Below are positions 15,883 through 24,816 of a stretch of 64,000 bases of DNA, piece by piece; the stretch's first letter is position 1; each line of letters opens with the position of its first letter. A program made the translations under genes and the position numbers. The DNA lies in contig BEHN01000009.1 of assembly GCA_002898535.1 (NCBI GenBank), forward strand, positions 1 through 64,000. The letters run 5' to 3'. The notes below the pieces were generated by a model. The model was given only the letters and a program-made list of their open reading frames with translations, had not been told where the DNA came from and did no database searches. The stretch is from a bacterium HR11. Its GTDB lineage: Bacteria; Acidobacteriota; HRBIN11.

Positions 15883-16677
15883 ATGACCCTGATGCGAGGA
15901 CACAGGCGCCGGGTTATCGAGCGTCGGGCCGCCGGATGGGTCCTGAGCCTGGTCCTGCTGGGCGGGGTCGGCTGTGCGTCGCAGGTCATCGAGGTCCCCG
16001 TGCGAGTCCCTACGCAGGCCCAGATTCCCTTGAACGATTACGACGCCGTCGTCGTGGTCCCCTTCCCGACGTATCGGGACTTTCAAGGCGTCGAGGACGA
16101 TCCTTCCATCGATTACGGGGAAGAGGTCCGGTCGATCATCCGGAACGAACTTCAGAGCCACCTTGCCCAGACCGTCCTGGCGCCTCGACCGGCCGGGGAT
16201 CGGCCTTCCCAAGCGGACCAGCTCGACCCCAAGGCATGGCAAGACCCGGGCGTGGCCGAGCGATGGATTCAGGACCACCTCCAAGGCGTGGCCGAGCTGG
16301 AGCATGTGACCCGGCCGGCCGTCGTGCTCGGCGTCGTGACCGTCCGGGGCGCCCTCCGAGAGGGGGCCGTGCCGCAGGAAGAATACCCCCTCCGGCCGCC
16401 GCCCCCTGGAGCGGTCCCCCAGGAGCCCTCGGCCGGCCGGCGGAATGTGGAGGTCCGGCTCGGCGTTCGCTTCTTCCTCTTCGACTGGGCGAACCGGAAG
16501 GTCCTGTACTCGGAAGCCGTCGAGGAATCCTTGCGGACGTCGGTGAATCGGATGCACTTGGGCGTCTTCTATGCCTTGCTGGACCGGGTCCTACCGAAGC
16601 TCCTGAGTAAGGTCGTCCCCGTTTACATCCAAACCGAACGCATCTTAGTCCAAAGCACACCGGAAGGCCGGCCATGA
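15883..16677 (+). CDS. Lipoprotein of unknown function, paired with the downstream barrel protein
   Basis: A 264-residue product with a basic N-terminus, a hydrophobic segment and a lipobox-like LGGVGC (Cys about residue 31), so probably lipid-anchored in the periplasm. The mature part begins with ASQVIEVPVRVP, contains the strand-rich VVVVPFPTYRDF, and later RFFLFDWANRKVLYSEAVEES, which resembles the GNA1162/curli-type penicillin-binding-activator lipoproteins that start by making an oligomeric alpha/beta fold. That similarity is an impression. GGAGG precedes the ATG. Its end overlaps the next gene by 4 nt (ATGA), implying translational coupling and possibly a physical partnership. Confidence 0.65.
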   Translation: MTLMRGHRRRVIERRAAGWVLSLVLLGGVGCASQVIEVPVRVPTQAQIPLNDYDAVVVVPFPTYRDFQGVEDDPSIDYGEEVRSIIRNELQSHLAQTVLAPRPAGDRPSQADQLDPKAWQDPGVAERWIQDHLQGVAELEHVTRPAVVLGVVTVRGALREGAVPQEEYPLRPPPPGAVPQEPSAGRRNVEVRLGVRFFLFDWANRKVLYSEAVEESLRTSVNRMHLGVFYALLDRVLPKLLSKVVPVYIQTERILVQSTPEGRP

Positions 16678-19589
16678 AGCGCTGGACCGTGTTTTGGCTA
16701 ACAGTCACCGGGGTCGCCCTGGGGGCCTGGCCCCTGGGGGCCCAAGTCTACATCCCTTACTATGGGAAAAACCAGGTCCACTACGATCACTTTCGGTGGA
16801 AGATTTACAAGACGGAGCACTTTGACATCTACTTCTATCCCGAGGCCGCCTATGCCCTGCCGACCGTGGCAGGGATCGCCGAGTCGGCCTACCAGAAGAT
16901 CTATCGCATCCTTCAGACGGCCCCGCCGTTCCGAATTCCCCTGATCTACTACCGCAACCAGGCCGAGTACGAGCAGATCAACTACCTCCAAGACGTCACG
17001 GGGAGCCTGGGCGTGGCGGAACCCGTCTACAACCGGATGGCCTTTCCCATCGACATGCCGCCAGACCTCCTCCAAGACGTCATCACCCACGAGCTGACCC
17101 ACATCTTTGAGTTCGCCATCATGTACGGCCAGCTGGGCGGCCGGGCCATCAACCTGCGGATCAGCCCGCCCGCCTGGGTGTGGGAAGGCTTCGCCGACTA
17201 TACGACGGGCCGACGGGACCCCTTCAACACGATGATCGTCCGGGACGCCGTCCTGACGGAGCGTCTGCCCTACGTGTCGGCCACGCGGGAGCTGGAAGTC
17301 CCGGCGGGAAGCGAAATCACGCTCCCCCAGTACACCCTGGGGTCGTTCATCTGGGAGTTCGTCCGGGACCGCTTCGGGGAGGCCGGCATCCGGCAGTTTT
17401 GGTTCCAGCTCCGTAAGATGGGCTTCCTCGGCGGGGCGGACCCCTTCCTGGCCGCCTTTGGCGTGACGGAACAGCGGTTCAACGAGCTGTTTGCCGACTA
17501 CCTGCGGAACCGGTTCCGGGACTTCCTGGACCGGGAGCCGGCCCTTCAGTACCACCGGGTCTTCGAGCTCCCCTATCCGTACCGGAACATCATGACCTAC
17601 GCCATTTCGCCGGACGGCCGCTACGTCGCCGTCGGGACGGTCAACATCTACGATTACGACCTGGACATCCTGATTTTGGACCGTCGGGGCCACGTCGTCC
17701 GGAACCTGACGCCGGGCTACACGACGGCCTTTCAGGACTTTCCGGCCGAGCTTCCGCCGGGCCGCTTCGACATGGCCTTACGGAGTCTGACCTGGTCGCC
17801 CGACAGTCGGCGGGTCGCCTTCTTTGCCCGGACGGGGAAGTACCAGAGCCTGTTCGTGATGGACGTCAGCGGTCGGAAGCTTCAGGAGATTTACATTCCC
17901 CTCAACAAGACGGCGTCCCCGGCCTTCCATCCGGACGGTCGCCACCTGAGTTTTACGGCCTACGACCGGGAGGGTCGGCCGACCATCTTCTTGATGGACC
18001 TCGTGACCCGGAAGTACGAGCCGTTGACCCAGGACGATACGTATAAAGAAACGCCCGTCTGGGTCGACGGCGGGAAGGCCCTCCTTTACGTCGGTCGCCA
18101 GCCGGGTCGGTCGGCTATTTACCGACTGGACCTCGCCACCCGCCAGGTCACCCGCGTCGGTCCGGCCGCCCCGTGGTACTTCTCGACACCGACGCTGTCG
18201 CCCGACGGCCGGTACTTGGTCTTTTCGGCCGACATGGACGGCGCCCTGGACCTCTACCGAATGGACCTTCAGTCTGGCGAGATCGTCCGGATGACCCGGG
18301 CGATGGGCGGCAACTTCAGCCCGACGGTCGTCGCCGAGACGGATGGCTCATGGGTCTATTTCATCGGTTTCTTCAAGGGCCAGCTCCACCTCTATCGCGT
18401 GGCGATGGACCGACAGTTGGCCGTGGTCCAGCTCCCGGCGGAGGCGACTCAGGTGGCCGAGGCGGCCGCCGAGCTCCCCCGCCTTAACATCGACCCGGCG
18501 GGCATCCAGAAGAAGGGCTTCCGGCCCGTCCTGGGGGCGCCCCCGACGCTGATCGGCGGGGCCGACCAGTTCACGTATGCCTTTGCGTCAGCCATCACCT
18601 TCGAGGACATCCTGGGCGACCAGGCCTTCACAGTCTTTCTCCAGCGCATCTCTTCGTTCAATACCTTCTATGTCTCGTATCTCGACCGGGCCCGACGGTT
18701 TCAGTACCTGACGGAGCTGTTCTGGGCGGATACCTTCTTCATCGGCCCCATCGACGACCGGTTTATCGACTTCGTCAAGGACTCGGTCATCGGGGGCGAC
18801 GTCTTCGGCTACTATCCGCTCAGCCTGTGGAGCCGTATCGAGCTGGGCCTCGGGTTCTTCCGGATCCGGCAGAAGTTCTTGGATCCCTTCTCGCAAGCCC
18901 TTCACGAGGCGTACCTCCGGCGGACGGGCGCTCAGGACTTCCTGATCAACCAGTGGGACGTGCCCGTGACGCTGGCCTACACCTTTGAGACGACCCGCTT
19001 CTGGTGGTTTGGTCCCCTGTCGGGCCAGACGGGCCGGATCGCCGTCATCTACTCGTTGCCCTTTTCTCAGGACTTTATCCGGCGGACGACCCTGTACGGG
19101 GACTACCGGCGGTACCTCCGCCTCAGTCGGTTCTCCCTCCTGGCGGTCCGGCTCCAGGGCTTCTTGTCGACGGGCGAGCGGCCTTACATCTTCGTCTTCG
19201 GCGGGGGCCTGAGCTTCCGGGGCTTCGACTTTCGGGAACTCATCGGGAATCGGGGGGTCGTGGCGAATCTGGAGTACCGGTTCCCTCTGTTCCCGGCGGC
19301 CTGGCGGCGGCGGACACCGGCCCTGGAGGCCTTTCGGGCTCGGCTGTTTGCCGATGCGGGCGTGCTTCGGCTCAACGAGGGCGTTTTCTTCGTCCCCATC
19401 TCGCGAAGCGGGTTTGACGTCCGCAAGGGCGTGGGGTCCTTCGGGGCCGGCCTGACGGTATTCTTCGGGGGCCTCCCCCTGAACCTGGACCTCTCCTACA
19501 CGTGGGGCCGGCCTATAGCCGAGCCCAACGCCCGGTACCGCATCGACACCCGCCTCCGCTTTGACTTCTCCATCGGATATCCCTTCTGA
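16674..19589 (+). CDS. Outer-membrane protein: gluzincin-like peptidase + TolB-like propeller + BamA-like barrel
   Basis: A 971-residue three-part protein. After a signal peptide (residues 1-23, ending LGAQ) comes a peptidase-MA-like domain with HELTH (H139, E140, H143) and E171 in WEGFADYTTG, a plausible complete gluzincin site. Residues about 270-600 contain WD40/TolB-type blades with repeated SPDGRYVAVGT, SPDSRRVAFFA, HPDGRHLSFTA and SPDGRYLVFSA motifs. From about 620 to the end are amphipathic strands of an Omp85/BamA-type barrel ending DFSIGYPF, with GGGLSFRGFDFRELIG near the conserved VRGF-like barrel motif. Similar combinations are known in Acidobacteriota and relatives. It may insert or trim surface proteins. 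Confidence 0.82.
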   Translation: MKRWTVFWLTVTGVALGAWPLGAQVYIPYYGKNQVHYDHFRWKIYKTEHFDIYFYPEAAYALPTVAGIAESAYQKIYRILQTAPPFRIPLIYYRNQAEYEQINYLQDVTGSLGVAEPVYNRMAFPIDMPPDLLQDVITHELTHIFEFAIMYGQLGGRAINLRISPPAWVWEGFADYTTGRRDPFNTMIVRDAVLTERLPYVSATRELEVPAGSEITLPQYTLGSFIWEFVRDRFGEAGIRQFWFQLRKMGFLGGADPFLAAFGVTEQRFNELFADYLRNRFRDFLDREPALQYHRVFELPYPYRNIMTYAISPDGRYVAVGTVNIYDYDLDILILDRRGHVVRNLTPGYTTAFQDFPAELPPGRFDMALRSLTWSPDSRRVAFFARTGKYQSLFVMDVSGRKLQEIYIPLNKTASPAFHPDGRHLSFTAYDREGRPTIFLMDLVTRKYEPLTQDDTYKETPVWVDGGKALLYVGRQPGRSAIYRLDLATRQVTRVGPAAPWYFSTPTLSPDGRYLVFSADMDGALDLYRMDLQSGEIVRMTRAMGGNFSPTVVAETDGSWVYFIGFFKGQLHLYRVAMDRQLAVVQLPAEATQVAEAAAELPRLNIDPAGIQKKGFRPVLGAPPTLIGGADQFTYAFASAITFEDILGDQAFTVFLQRISSFNTFYVSYLDRARRFQYLTELFWADTFFIGPIDDRFIDFVKDSVIGGDVFGYYPLSLWSRIELGLGFFRIRQKFLDPFSQALHEAYLRRTGAQDFLINQWDVPVTLAYTFETTRFWWFGPLSGQTGRIAVIYSLPFSQDFIRRTTLYGDYRRYLRLSRFSLLAVRLQGFLSTGERPYIFVFGGGLSFRGFDFRELIGNRGVVANLEYRFPLFPAAWRRRTPALEAFRARLFADAGVLRLNEGVFFVPISRSGFDVRKGVGSFGAGLTVFFGGLPLNLDLSYTWGRPIAEPNARYRIDTRLRFDFSIGYPF

Positions 19590-19629
19590 GAAGGAGCGCA
19601 GGCCGCCCGCTGGCCGGACGTCTCCGCCT

Positions 19630-19666
19630 GTGGATCCGTCCGATCCGCCGGATCCGACGGATCCAC
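19630..19666. terminator. 37-bp palindrome between convergent genes
   Basis: GTGGATCCGTC at 19630-19640 is the exact reverse complement of GACGGATCCAC at 19656-19666, and the centre (CGATCCGCCGGATCC) is itself nearly symmetric. It lies between the stop of the barrel gene (19589) and the stop of guaA (19674), so it may terminate both. There is no strong T-run on either side. Confidence 0.5.
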
Positions 19667-19673
19667 CCAAGCC

Positions 19674-21245
19674 TTACTCCCACTCGATGGTGGCGGGCGG
19701 CTTGGACGTCACGTCCAGGACGACGCGACCCACGCCCCGGACCTCGTTGACGATGCGGGCGGCCAGGCGTCGGAGCAGGTCTTCCGGGAGGTACACCCAG
19801 TCGGCCGTCATGCCGTCCTGGCTTTCGACGACCCGGAGGGCGATCACGTGGGCATAGCTCCGCTCGTCGCCCATCACGCCGACGGTCCGGACGGGGACGA
19901 GGACGGCAAAGCTCTGCCACAGTCGTTCATACCAGCCGCTCCGCCGGACCTCGGCCTCGACGATGGCGTCCGCCGCCCGGAGGATCGCCAGCCGCTCGGG
20001 CGTGACCTCGCCCAGGATGCGGACCGCCAGGCCGGGCCCCGGAAACGGCTGGCGGTGGACGATGTCGTCCGGAATCCCCAGCAGACGGGCCATCTGCCGG
20101 ACCTCGTCCTTGAAGAGCTCCCGGAAGGGCTCGAGGACCTCCATGCCCATCGAGCGGACGGCCTCGACGAGGTTATGGTGGGTCTTGATGACGGCCGACG
20201 GCCCCAGGGAGGCCCCGCTCTCGACGACGTCCGGGTACAGGGTCCCCTGGGCGAAGAACCGGAAGGGCCGGATCGAGCGGGTCACCTGAACGAATACGTC
20301 CACGAAGGTATCCCCGATGATGCGGCGCTTCTGCTCGGGGTCCGTCACGCCCCGGAGGCGTTCCAGAAAGACCTCCGAGGCGTCTACATAATGGAGGGGG
20401 ATGCCCATCCGGTCCCGGAGGTTCGCCTGGACGGCCTCGGGCTCGCCTTGCCGGAGGAGCCCGTTATTGACAAACACGGCCAGCATCCGGTCCCCGGCGG
20501 CCTCGTGGACGAGGCGGGCGAGGACCGTGCTGTCGACGCCCCCGCTGACGGCGACCAGGATATCGCCCTCCCGGCTCCGGGCCTGGACCCAGGCGATGAG
20601 CTCCCGCATGTAGGCCGCCAGGTCCCAGTCCCGCACGGCCCCGCACACGTCGAACACGAAGCGGGCCAGGATGTCCCGACCGTGGGCCGTATGGACGACC
20701 TCGGGGTGGAACTGGACGCCGTACAGACGCCGCCGGGGGTCCGCAAAGGCCGCATAGGGCGTGGCCTCCGTACGGGCCAGGGCCTGAAATCCCGGCGGCA
20801 GACGCTCGACCCGGTCGCCGTGACTCATCCAGACCTGGAAGGCCGGGGGCAGGCCCTGAAACAGGACGTCCGGCGTCAGGACCTCCAGGCGGGCCGGACC
20901 GTACTCCCGGACGGGTCCCGGCACGACCTGACCCCCGAGCTGATGAGCCATGAGCTGAAGCCCGTAACAGATGCCTAAGATCGGCACGCCGGCCTGATAG
21001 ACCTCGGGGCGGACCGTCGGGGCGCCGGGCTGGTAGACGCTTTGAGGGCCGCCCGAGAAGATGAGGCCCCGCAGGGTTCCTTCCGCCAGGCCCGCCGTGA
21101 GGACCTCCCAGGGCGCATGGCAGGAGACGATCTCGGCGTAGACGCCCATTTCCCGGATGCGCCGGGCGATGAGTTGCGTATACTGGGAGCCGAAATCGAC
21201 GACCCGAATCTGAGCCTGCCGGCTGGGCCGCATGGGTACCCCCAT
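19674..21245 (-). CDS. guaA: GMP synthase (glutamine-hydrolysing)
   Basis: A complete 523-residue GuaA. The class I amidotransferase domain has FGSQYTQLIARRIRE, the nucleophile C93 in GICYGLQLMA, and the His/Glu pair in VQFHPEVVHT. The ATP pyrophosphatase domain has the PP-loop VAVSGGVDSTVLA and VFVNNGLLRQGE. The dimerisation domain ends with the characteristic RVVLDVTSKPPATIEWE. It converts XMP to GMP in the cytosol. Its start lies 8 nt after the stop of the upstream minus-strand gene, so they form an operon, close to purF-purM-purN on the other strand. Confidence 0.97.
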   Translation of the reverse strand: MGVPMRPSRQAQIRVVDFGSQYTQLIARRIREMGVYAEIVSCHAPWEVLTAGLAEGTLRGLIFSGGPQSVYQPGAPTVRPEVYQAGVPILGICYGLQLMAHQLGGQVVPGPVREYGPARLEVLTPDVLFQGLPPAFQVWMSHGDRVERLPPGFQALARTEATPYAAFADPRRRLYGVQFHPEVVHTAHGRDILARFVFDVCGAVRDWDLAAYMRELIAWVQARSREGDILVAVSGGVDSTVLARLVHEAAGDRMLAVFVNNGLLRQGEPEAVQANLRDRMGIPLHYVDASEVFLERLRGVTDPEQKRRIIGDTFVDVFVQVTRSIRPFRFFAQGTLYPDVVESGASLGPSAVIKTHHNLVEAVRSMGMEVLEPFRELFKDEVRQMARLLGIPDDIVHRQPFPGPGLAVRILGEVTPERLAILRAADAIVEAEVRRSGWYERLWQSFAVLVPVRTVGVMGDERSYAHVIALRVVESQDGMTADWVYLPEDLLRRLAARIVNEVRGVGRVVLDVTSKPPATIEWE

Positions 21246-21253
21246 TCATTTTT

Positions 21254-22090
21254 TTACCGGAGCCAGTCGAGGGTCACGACGACGAAGACCCGTCCCTCGG
21301 CGGCGACCAGGCTGAAACCCAGGTCTTGCGGGCCCCGACGGGCTTCGATGACACCGGCCTCTTCGGGCGTCTCCCGGAGCAGGTCCGCCGCCTCCGACGC
21401 CGGGACCCCCTCGACCCAGGGCGGCCGGTCCCGAAATTTTAAGGCGATCTTTCGGATTTGCCAGTCTTGAGCCTGCAGGCGCTGGACAAGGGACTCGGCC
21501 AGGGGTCGCACGGTGTCCTCCAAGAGGCTGACGACCACCATGTAATGGTGGGCCTCCCAGAGTTCGCTTTCCAGTTCCCCGCCCGCCGGTAGGAGCGACC
21601 GGAGCGCTTCGTCGATGACCGGAAGGGGCATCCGACCCGTCGGGTAAGCCGAGCCTGCCTGGACGGTGACGGTCGCCTCCGGGGCCTGTGTACCGCGGAC
21701 CTCGTACCGCCATCCGTCTCGGTGAAGCCGGACTTGCCAAGAGACGCGAGGCCGCCCCCGGCCCCGACTCGTCAACTCGACGGAGCCGACGGACCAGGGC
21801 GCCGGCGTCGCCCGAAAGGGCAGGTCCCGGAAGAACGTGTAGAGGTCCCGCCACGAAGCGGACGGCGGAAGCTCGATCCGGGCTCGGCACGGGCCGTCCC
21901 TTGGGGCTTCGACGATCTGAAGACGGGCGGCCTCCGGCAGGGGCAAGTTCCGGAGACCGACGCAGGGGTCCTCAGATTCGAGGCCCGTCGTCAGCGGGGA
22001 TGGACCGACGAGGAGGCCGAGGAGAAGCCCGCCGAAGACCCGCAGGTACCAAGAGCCCACACTTCGAACATTCGCAATCTCATCCTGCAT
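21254..22090 (-). CDS. Hypothetical exported protein upstream of guaA
   Basis: A 278-residue protein that I cannot name. After about 14 residues comes a hydrophobic segment (WYLRVFGGLLLGLLVGPSPL) that could be a signal peptide or membrane anchor. The rest is a mix of strands and helices without a known motif. LEDTVRPLAESLVQRLQAQDWQIRKIALKFR and the final VAAEGRVFVVVTLDW suggest an alpha/beta fold. The first codons (ATG CAG GAT GAG) fall in a CATCCTG-type heptamer patch, so the true start could be a downstream GTG. It probably shares its transcript with guaA; a functional link to GMP synthesis is not evident. Confidence 0.6.
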   Translation of the reverse strand: MQDEIANVRSVGSWYLRVFGGLLLGLLVGPSPLTTGLESEDPCVGLRNLPLPEAARLQIVEAPRDGPCRARIELPPSASWRDLYTFFRDLPFRATPAPWSVGSVELTSRGRGRPRVSWQVRLHRDGWRYEVRGTQAPEATVTVQAGSAYPTGRMPLPVIDEALRSLLPAGGELESELWEAHHYMVVVSLLEDTVRPLAESLVQRLQAQDWQIRKIALKFRDRPPWVEGVPASEAADLLRETPEEAGVIEARRGPQDLGFSLVAAEGRVFVVVTLDWLR

Positions 22091-22139
22091 CTCGTATACC
22101 GCATCTCTCCGGGCAGTAGTCGGAGCCCCTCGGAAAGAC

Positions 22140-22145
22140 TATAAT
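22140..22145 (+). promoter_or_regulatory. -10 box (TATAAT) of purF
   Basis: A perfect TATAAT lies 36 bases before the purF ATG (22182), with GGGAGG at 22160-22165 as ribosome binding site. The expected -35 region reads TAGTCG at 17-bp spacing, a poor match. The 22091-22181 gap is also the divergent promoter region for the exported protein-guaA operon. No PurR-type operator or guanine riboswitch was recognised. Confidence 0.5.
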
Positions 22146-22181
22146 GAATCGACATCTCGGGAGGGAAGGGCGGAAAAGCCG

Positions 22182-23579
22182 ATGTGCGGTGTCTTTGGCG
22201 TCTGGAACCATCCGGAGGCGGCGCACCTGACCTACATGGGGCTGTACGCCCTTCAGCATCGAGGCCAGGAGAGCGCCGGGATCGTGACGGCCGACGGCGA
22301 GCGGCTGTTTGAACACAAGGGCATGGGGTACGTCAGCGACGTATTTACCGAGGACGTCTTAAAGAAGCTCCCGGGCCATCTGGCCATCGGCCACGTGCGG
22401 TACTCGACGGCCGGCCGGAGCTTTCTCCAGAATGCCCAGCCCCTGGTCGCCCACCGGGCGTGGGGGAGCCTCGCCATCGCCCACAACGGCAACATCGTGA
22501 ACGCCCTCTCCTTGCGGGAATCTCTGGAGCGGGACGGGGCCATCTTCAGCACGACGACCGACACGGAGGTCATCCTCCATCTGGTCGCCCGTTCCCGACG
22601 ATGGGACCTGGTGGATGCCATTTTGTGGGCCTTGCACCAACTGAAAGGGGCTTTCACGCTGGTCATCCTGACGCCGGACACGCTCATCGGTGTTCGGGAC
22701 CCCTATGGCTTCCGGCCCCTCTGGCTGGGCCGTAAAGACGGGGCGTGGGTCCTGGCCTCGGAGACGTCGGCCCTGGACCTGATCGACGCCGTCCCCGAGC
22801 GGGAGGTCCAGCCCGGCGAGGTCATCGTCATCAACGAGGACGGCATCCAGTCCCTGAAGCCCTTTCCGGCCGTCGGCCGGGCGCAGTGCATCTTCGAGCT
22901 GGTCTACTTTTCCCGACCTGACAGCGTCATCTTCGGGCGCTCCGTCAGTGAGGCCCGCGTCGAGATGGGCCGGTGGCTCGCCCGGGAGGCCCCGGCCGAC
23001 GCCGACATCGTCGTGCCCGTCCCGGACTCGGGCGTCCATGCGGCCATCGGGTACGCCGAGGCCTCGGGCCTGCCCTTCCAGTTCGGCCTCATCCGGAATC
23101 ACTACGTGGGCCGCACGTTCATCCAGCCCTCCCAGGCGAACCGGAGCTTCGGCGTGAAGGTCAAGCTGAACCCGGTGCGCCCTGTCGTGGGCGGCAAACG
23201 GGTCGTCCTCATCGACGATTCCATCGTCCGGGGTACGACGAGCCGCAAGATCGTTCAAATGCTCCGCCAGGCGGGCGCTCGGGAGATTCACATGCGCATC
23301 AGTTGCCCGCCCATCATCGGCCCCTGCTACTACGGCATCGACACGCCGTCCGAGGAGGAGCTGATCGCCAACCATTACGACGTGGCCGGCATCGCCCGCT
23401 TCATCGGGGCCGACACTTTAGCCTACCTGAGCCTGGAAGCCCTCCTGCGGAGCGTCGGCGACCCCGAGGGTCGGGAATTCTGCGTGGCCTGCTACACGCG
23501 GGACTACCCCATCCCGGCCGACCACCAGAAGATCAAGCAGGTCCGCATCCTGGAACGGGCGACGGTTGAATCAAGTTAA
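22182..23579 (+). CDS. purF: Amidophosphoribosyltransferase
   Basis: This 465-residue enzyme makes phosphoribosylamine, the first step of purine synthesis. The N-terminal nucleophile C2 follows the initiator (MCGVFGVWNH), so no propeptide is needed. The glutaminase half has LQHRGQESAGI, RYSTAG and NGNIVNA. The phosphoribosyltransferase half has the PRPP loop VVLIDDSIVRGTTSRKI. Cysteines near the C-terminus (REFCVACYTRDYP) together with those in ISCPPIIGPCYYG fit a Bacillus-type enzyme carrying an iron-sulfur cluster. It starts a purF-purM-purN series. Confidence 0.97.
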   Translation: MCGVFGVWNHPEAAHLTYMGLYALQHRGQESAGIVTADGERLFEHKGMGYVSDVFTEDVLKKLPGHLAIGHVRYSTAGRSFLQNAQPLVAHRAWGSLAIAHNGNIVNALSLRESLERDGAIFSTTTDTEVILHLVARSRRWDLVDAILWALHQLKGAFTLVILTPDTLIGVRDPYGFRPLWLGRKDGAWVLASETSALDLIDAVPEREVQPGEVIVINEDGIQSLKPFPAVGRAQCIFELVYFSRPDSVIFGRSVSEARVEMGRWLAREAPADADIVVPVPDSGVHAAIGYAEASGLPFQFGLIRNHYVGRTFIQPSQANRSFGVKVKLNPVRPVVGGKRVVLIDDSIVRGTTSRKIVQMLRQAGAREIHMRISCPPIIGPCYYGIDTPSEEELIANHYDVAGIARFIGADTLAYLSLEALLRSVGDPEGREFCVACYTRDYPIPADHQKIKQVRILERATVESS

Positions 23580-23580
23580 A

Positions 23581-23601
23581 GATGCAAGATGCAGGGTGCA
23601 G
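23581..23601 (+). repeat. Short GATGCAR heptamer run after the purF stop codon
   Basis: Three degenerate heptamers of the form GATGCAA/GATGCAG/GGTGCAG begin two bases after the purF stop. The reverse form (CATCYTG) recurs at about 62883-62922 and 22075-22090. The array adds no reading frame. Confidence 0.55.
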
Positions 23602-23655
23602 GTCGGGGTCCTTTCACCCGGCGCCCTTCTCATCCCGCATCTGTGAATCAAGGCC

Positions 23656-24675
23656 ATGCGGTACCGGGACACGGGCGTGGACATCGACCGGGGCCATGAG
23701 GCCGTCCGTCGGATCCGGCGGCTCCTGGAGCAGTACCAGCCGGCCTTCCGGGAGAACATCGGACGGTTCGGGGGTCTCCTGCCCCTGGCGGTCGAGGGGA
23801 TGGCGGCCCCCCACCTGGTGGCCAGCATCGACGGCGTCGGGACGAAGACCCGCGTGGCCGCCGCCGTCGGCCGGTGGGACGTCTGCGGCCGGGACGTGAT
23901 CGCCCACGGCATCAACGACGTCCTCGTCCAGGGCGCCTATCCCATCGCGGCGCTGGACTACCTCGGCATGGGCCGCATCGTGCCCGAGCGGGTCGAGGCC
24001 ATCGTCCGGGGGATGTTGGAAGAGTGCACCCGTCACGGGGTCGTCCTCATCGGCGGGGAGACGGCCGAGATGCCGGACGTGTACGGCGAGGACGACGTGG
24101 ACGTCGTGGCCGTCGTCATCGGCCTCGTCGATGGACCCCGAATGCTGGACGGCCGGGCCATCCGGCCGGGGGACCGTCTGCTGGGCCTTCCCTCGACGGG
24201 CCTTCACACGAACGGTTACACCCTGGCCCGGAAGCTCTTCTTCGAGCGCCTCGGCTGGGCGCCTGACCGGTGGCTGGACGAGTGCCGGATGACCCTGGCG
24301 GACGCCCTGCTCCAGCCGCACCGGTGCTATCTTCCCTACCTGAAGCCGCTCCTCGACCGGGGCCTCGTCCGGGGCTTGGCCCACATCACGGGCGGCGGCC
24401 TGACGGAGAACGTCCCCCGGATCCTCCCCGAAGGGACGGTCGCCCGGGTCCGCCTTGGGTCGTGGCCGGTCCCGCCGATCTTTGAGTTGATTCGGCGTCT
24501 CGGCGACGTCCCGCCGGACGAGATGCTCCGTACGTTCAACATGGGCGTCGGGATGGTCGTCGTCGTCCGGCCCGACGACGAGCCAGAGGCCCGACAGACC
24601 GTCGAGGACCTCGGCCTGCCCGTGTATACCATCGGCGAGGTCGGGCCGGGGTCGGGCGGCGTCGTCTATGAATAG
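23656..24675 (+). CDS. purM: Phosphoribosylformylglycinamidine cyclo-ligase (AIR synthetase)
   Basis: A 339-residue PurM that closes FGAM to 5-aminoimidazole ribonucleotide with ATP. Family markers are RYRDTGVDIDRGHEAV at the start, the ATP-site segment ASIDGVGTKTRVA, HGINDVLVQGAYPIAALDYLG, IGGETAEMPDVY, GLPSTGLHTNGYTLAR, HITGGGLTENVPRILP, and FNMGVGMVVVV near the end. Length and order are normal. It is separated from purF by 76 nt that include a heptamer run, and from purN by 141 nt of repeats, so the three genes are probably still one transcription unit. Confidence 0.97.
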   Translation: MRYRDTGVDIDRGHEAVRRIRRLLEQYQPAFRENIGRFGGLLPLAVEGMAAPHLVASIDGVGTKTRVAAAVGRWDVCGRDVIAHGINDVLVQGAYPIAALDYLGMGRIVPERVEAIVRGMLEECTRHGVVLIGGETAEMPDVYGEDDVDVVAVVIGLVDGPRMLDGRAIRPGDRLLGLPSTGLHTNGYTLARKLFFERLGWAPDRWLDECRMTLADALLQPHRCYLPYLKPLLDRGLVRGLAHITGGGLTENVPRILPEGTVARVRLGSWPVPPIFELIRRLGDVPPDEMLRTFNMGVGMVVVVRPDDEPEARQTVEDLGLPVYTIGEVGPGSGGVVYE

Positions 24676-24683
24676 GCCGTCGG

Positions 24684-24802
24684 CAGGTCGGCAGATAGGC
24701 AGATAGGGAAGTAGGTCCCTATTCGCCGTTCGCCATTCGCCCTTGATGGCGGGCAGTGGGAAAGGCCGTCTTGACGCCATTCTCACGACCCGAACGGCTC
24801 TG
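24684..24802. repeat. Octamer run plus truncated MITE-like end (purM-purN gap)
   Basis: Four octamers (CAGGTCGG, CAGATAGG, CAGATAGG, GAAGTAGG) start eight bases after the purM stop. A hairpin with six-base loop (CGCC-CTTGAT-GGCG) lies at 24738-24751. The gap then runs into a half element ending CCATTCTCACGACCCGAACG plus GCTCTG at 24802, the reverse of the left end of the CAGAGCC element family. The ribosome binding site GGGGGG of purN follows directly. Confidence 0.65.
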
Positions 24803-24816
24803 TTAGGGGGGCTACC

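Noticed and set aside
22091-22181. Guanine (purine) riboswitch or PurR box between guaA and purF operons
   Set aside because: The characteristic purine aptamer loops and PurR-box sequence are absent; only a TATAAT and a ribosome binding site are clear.
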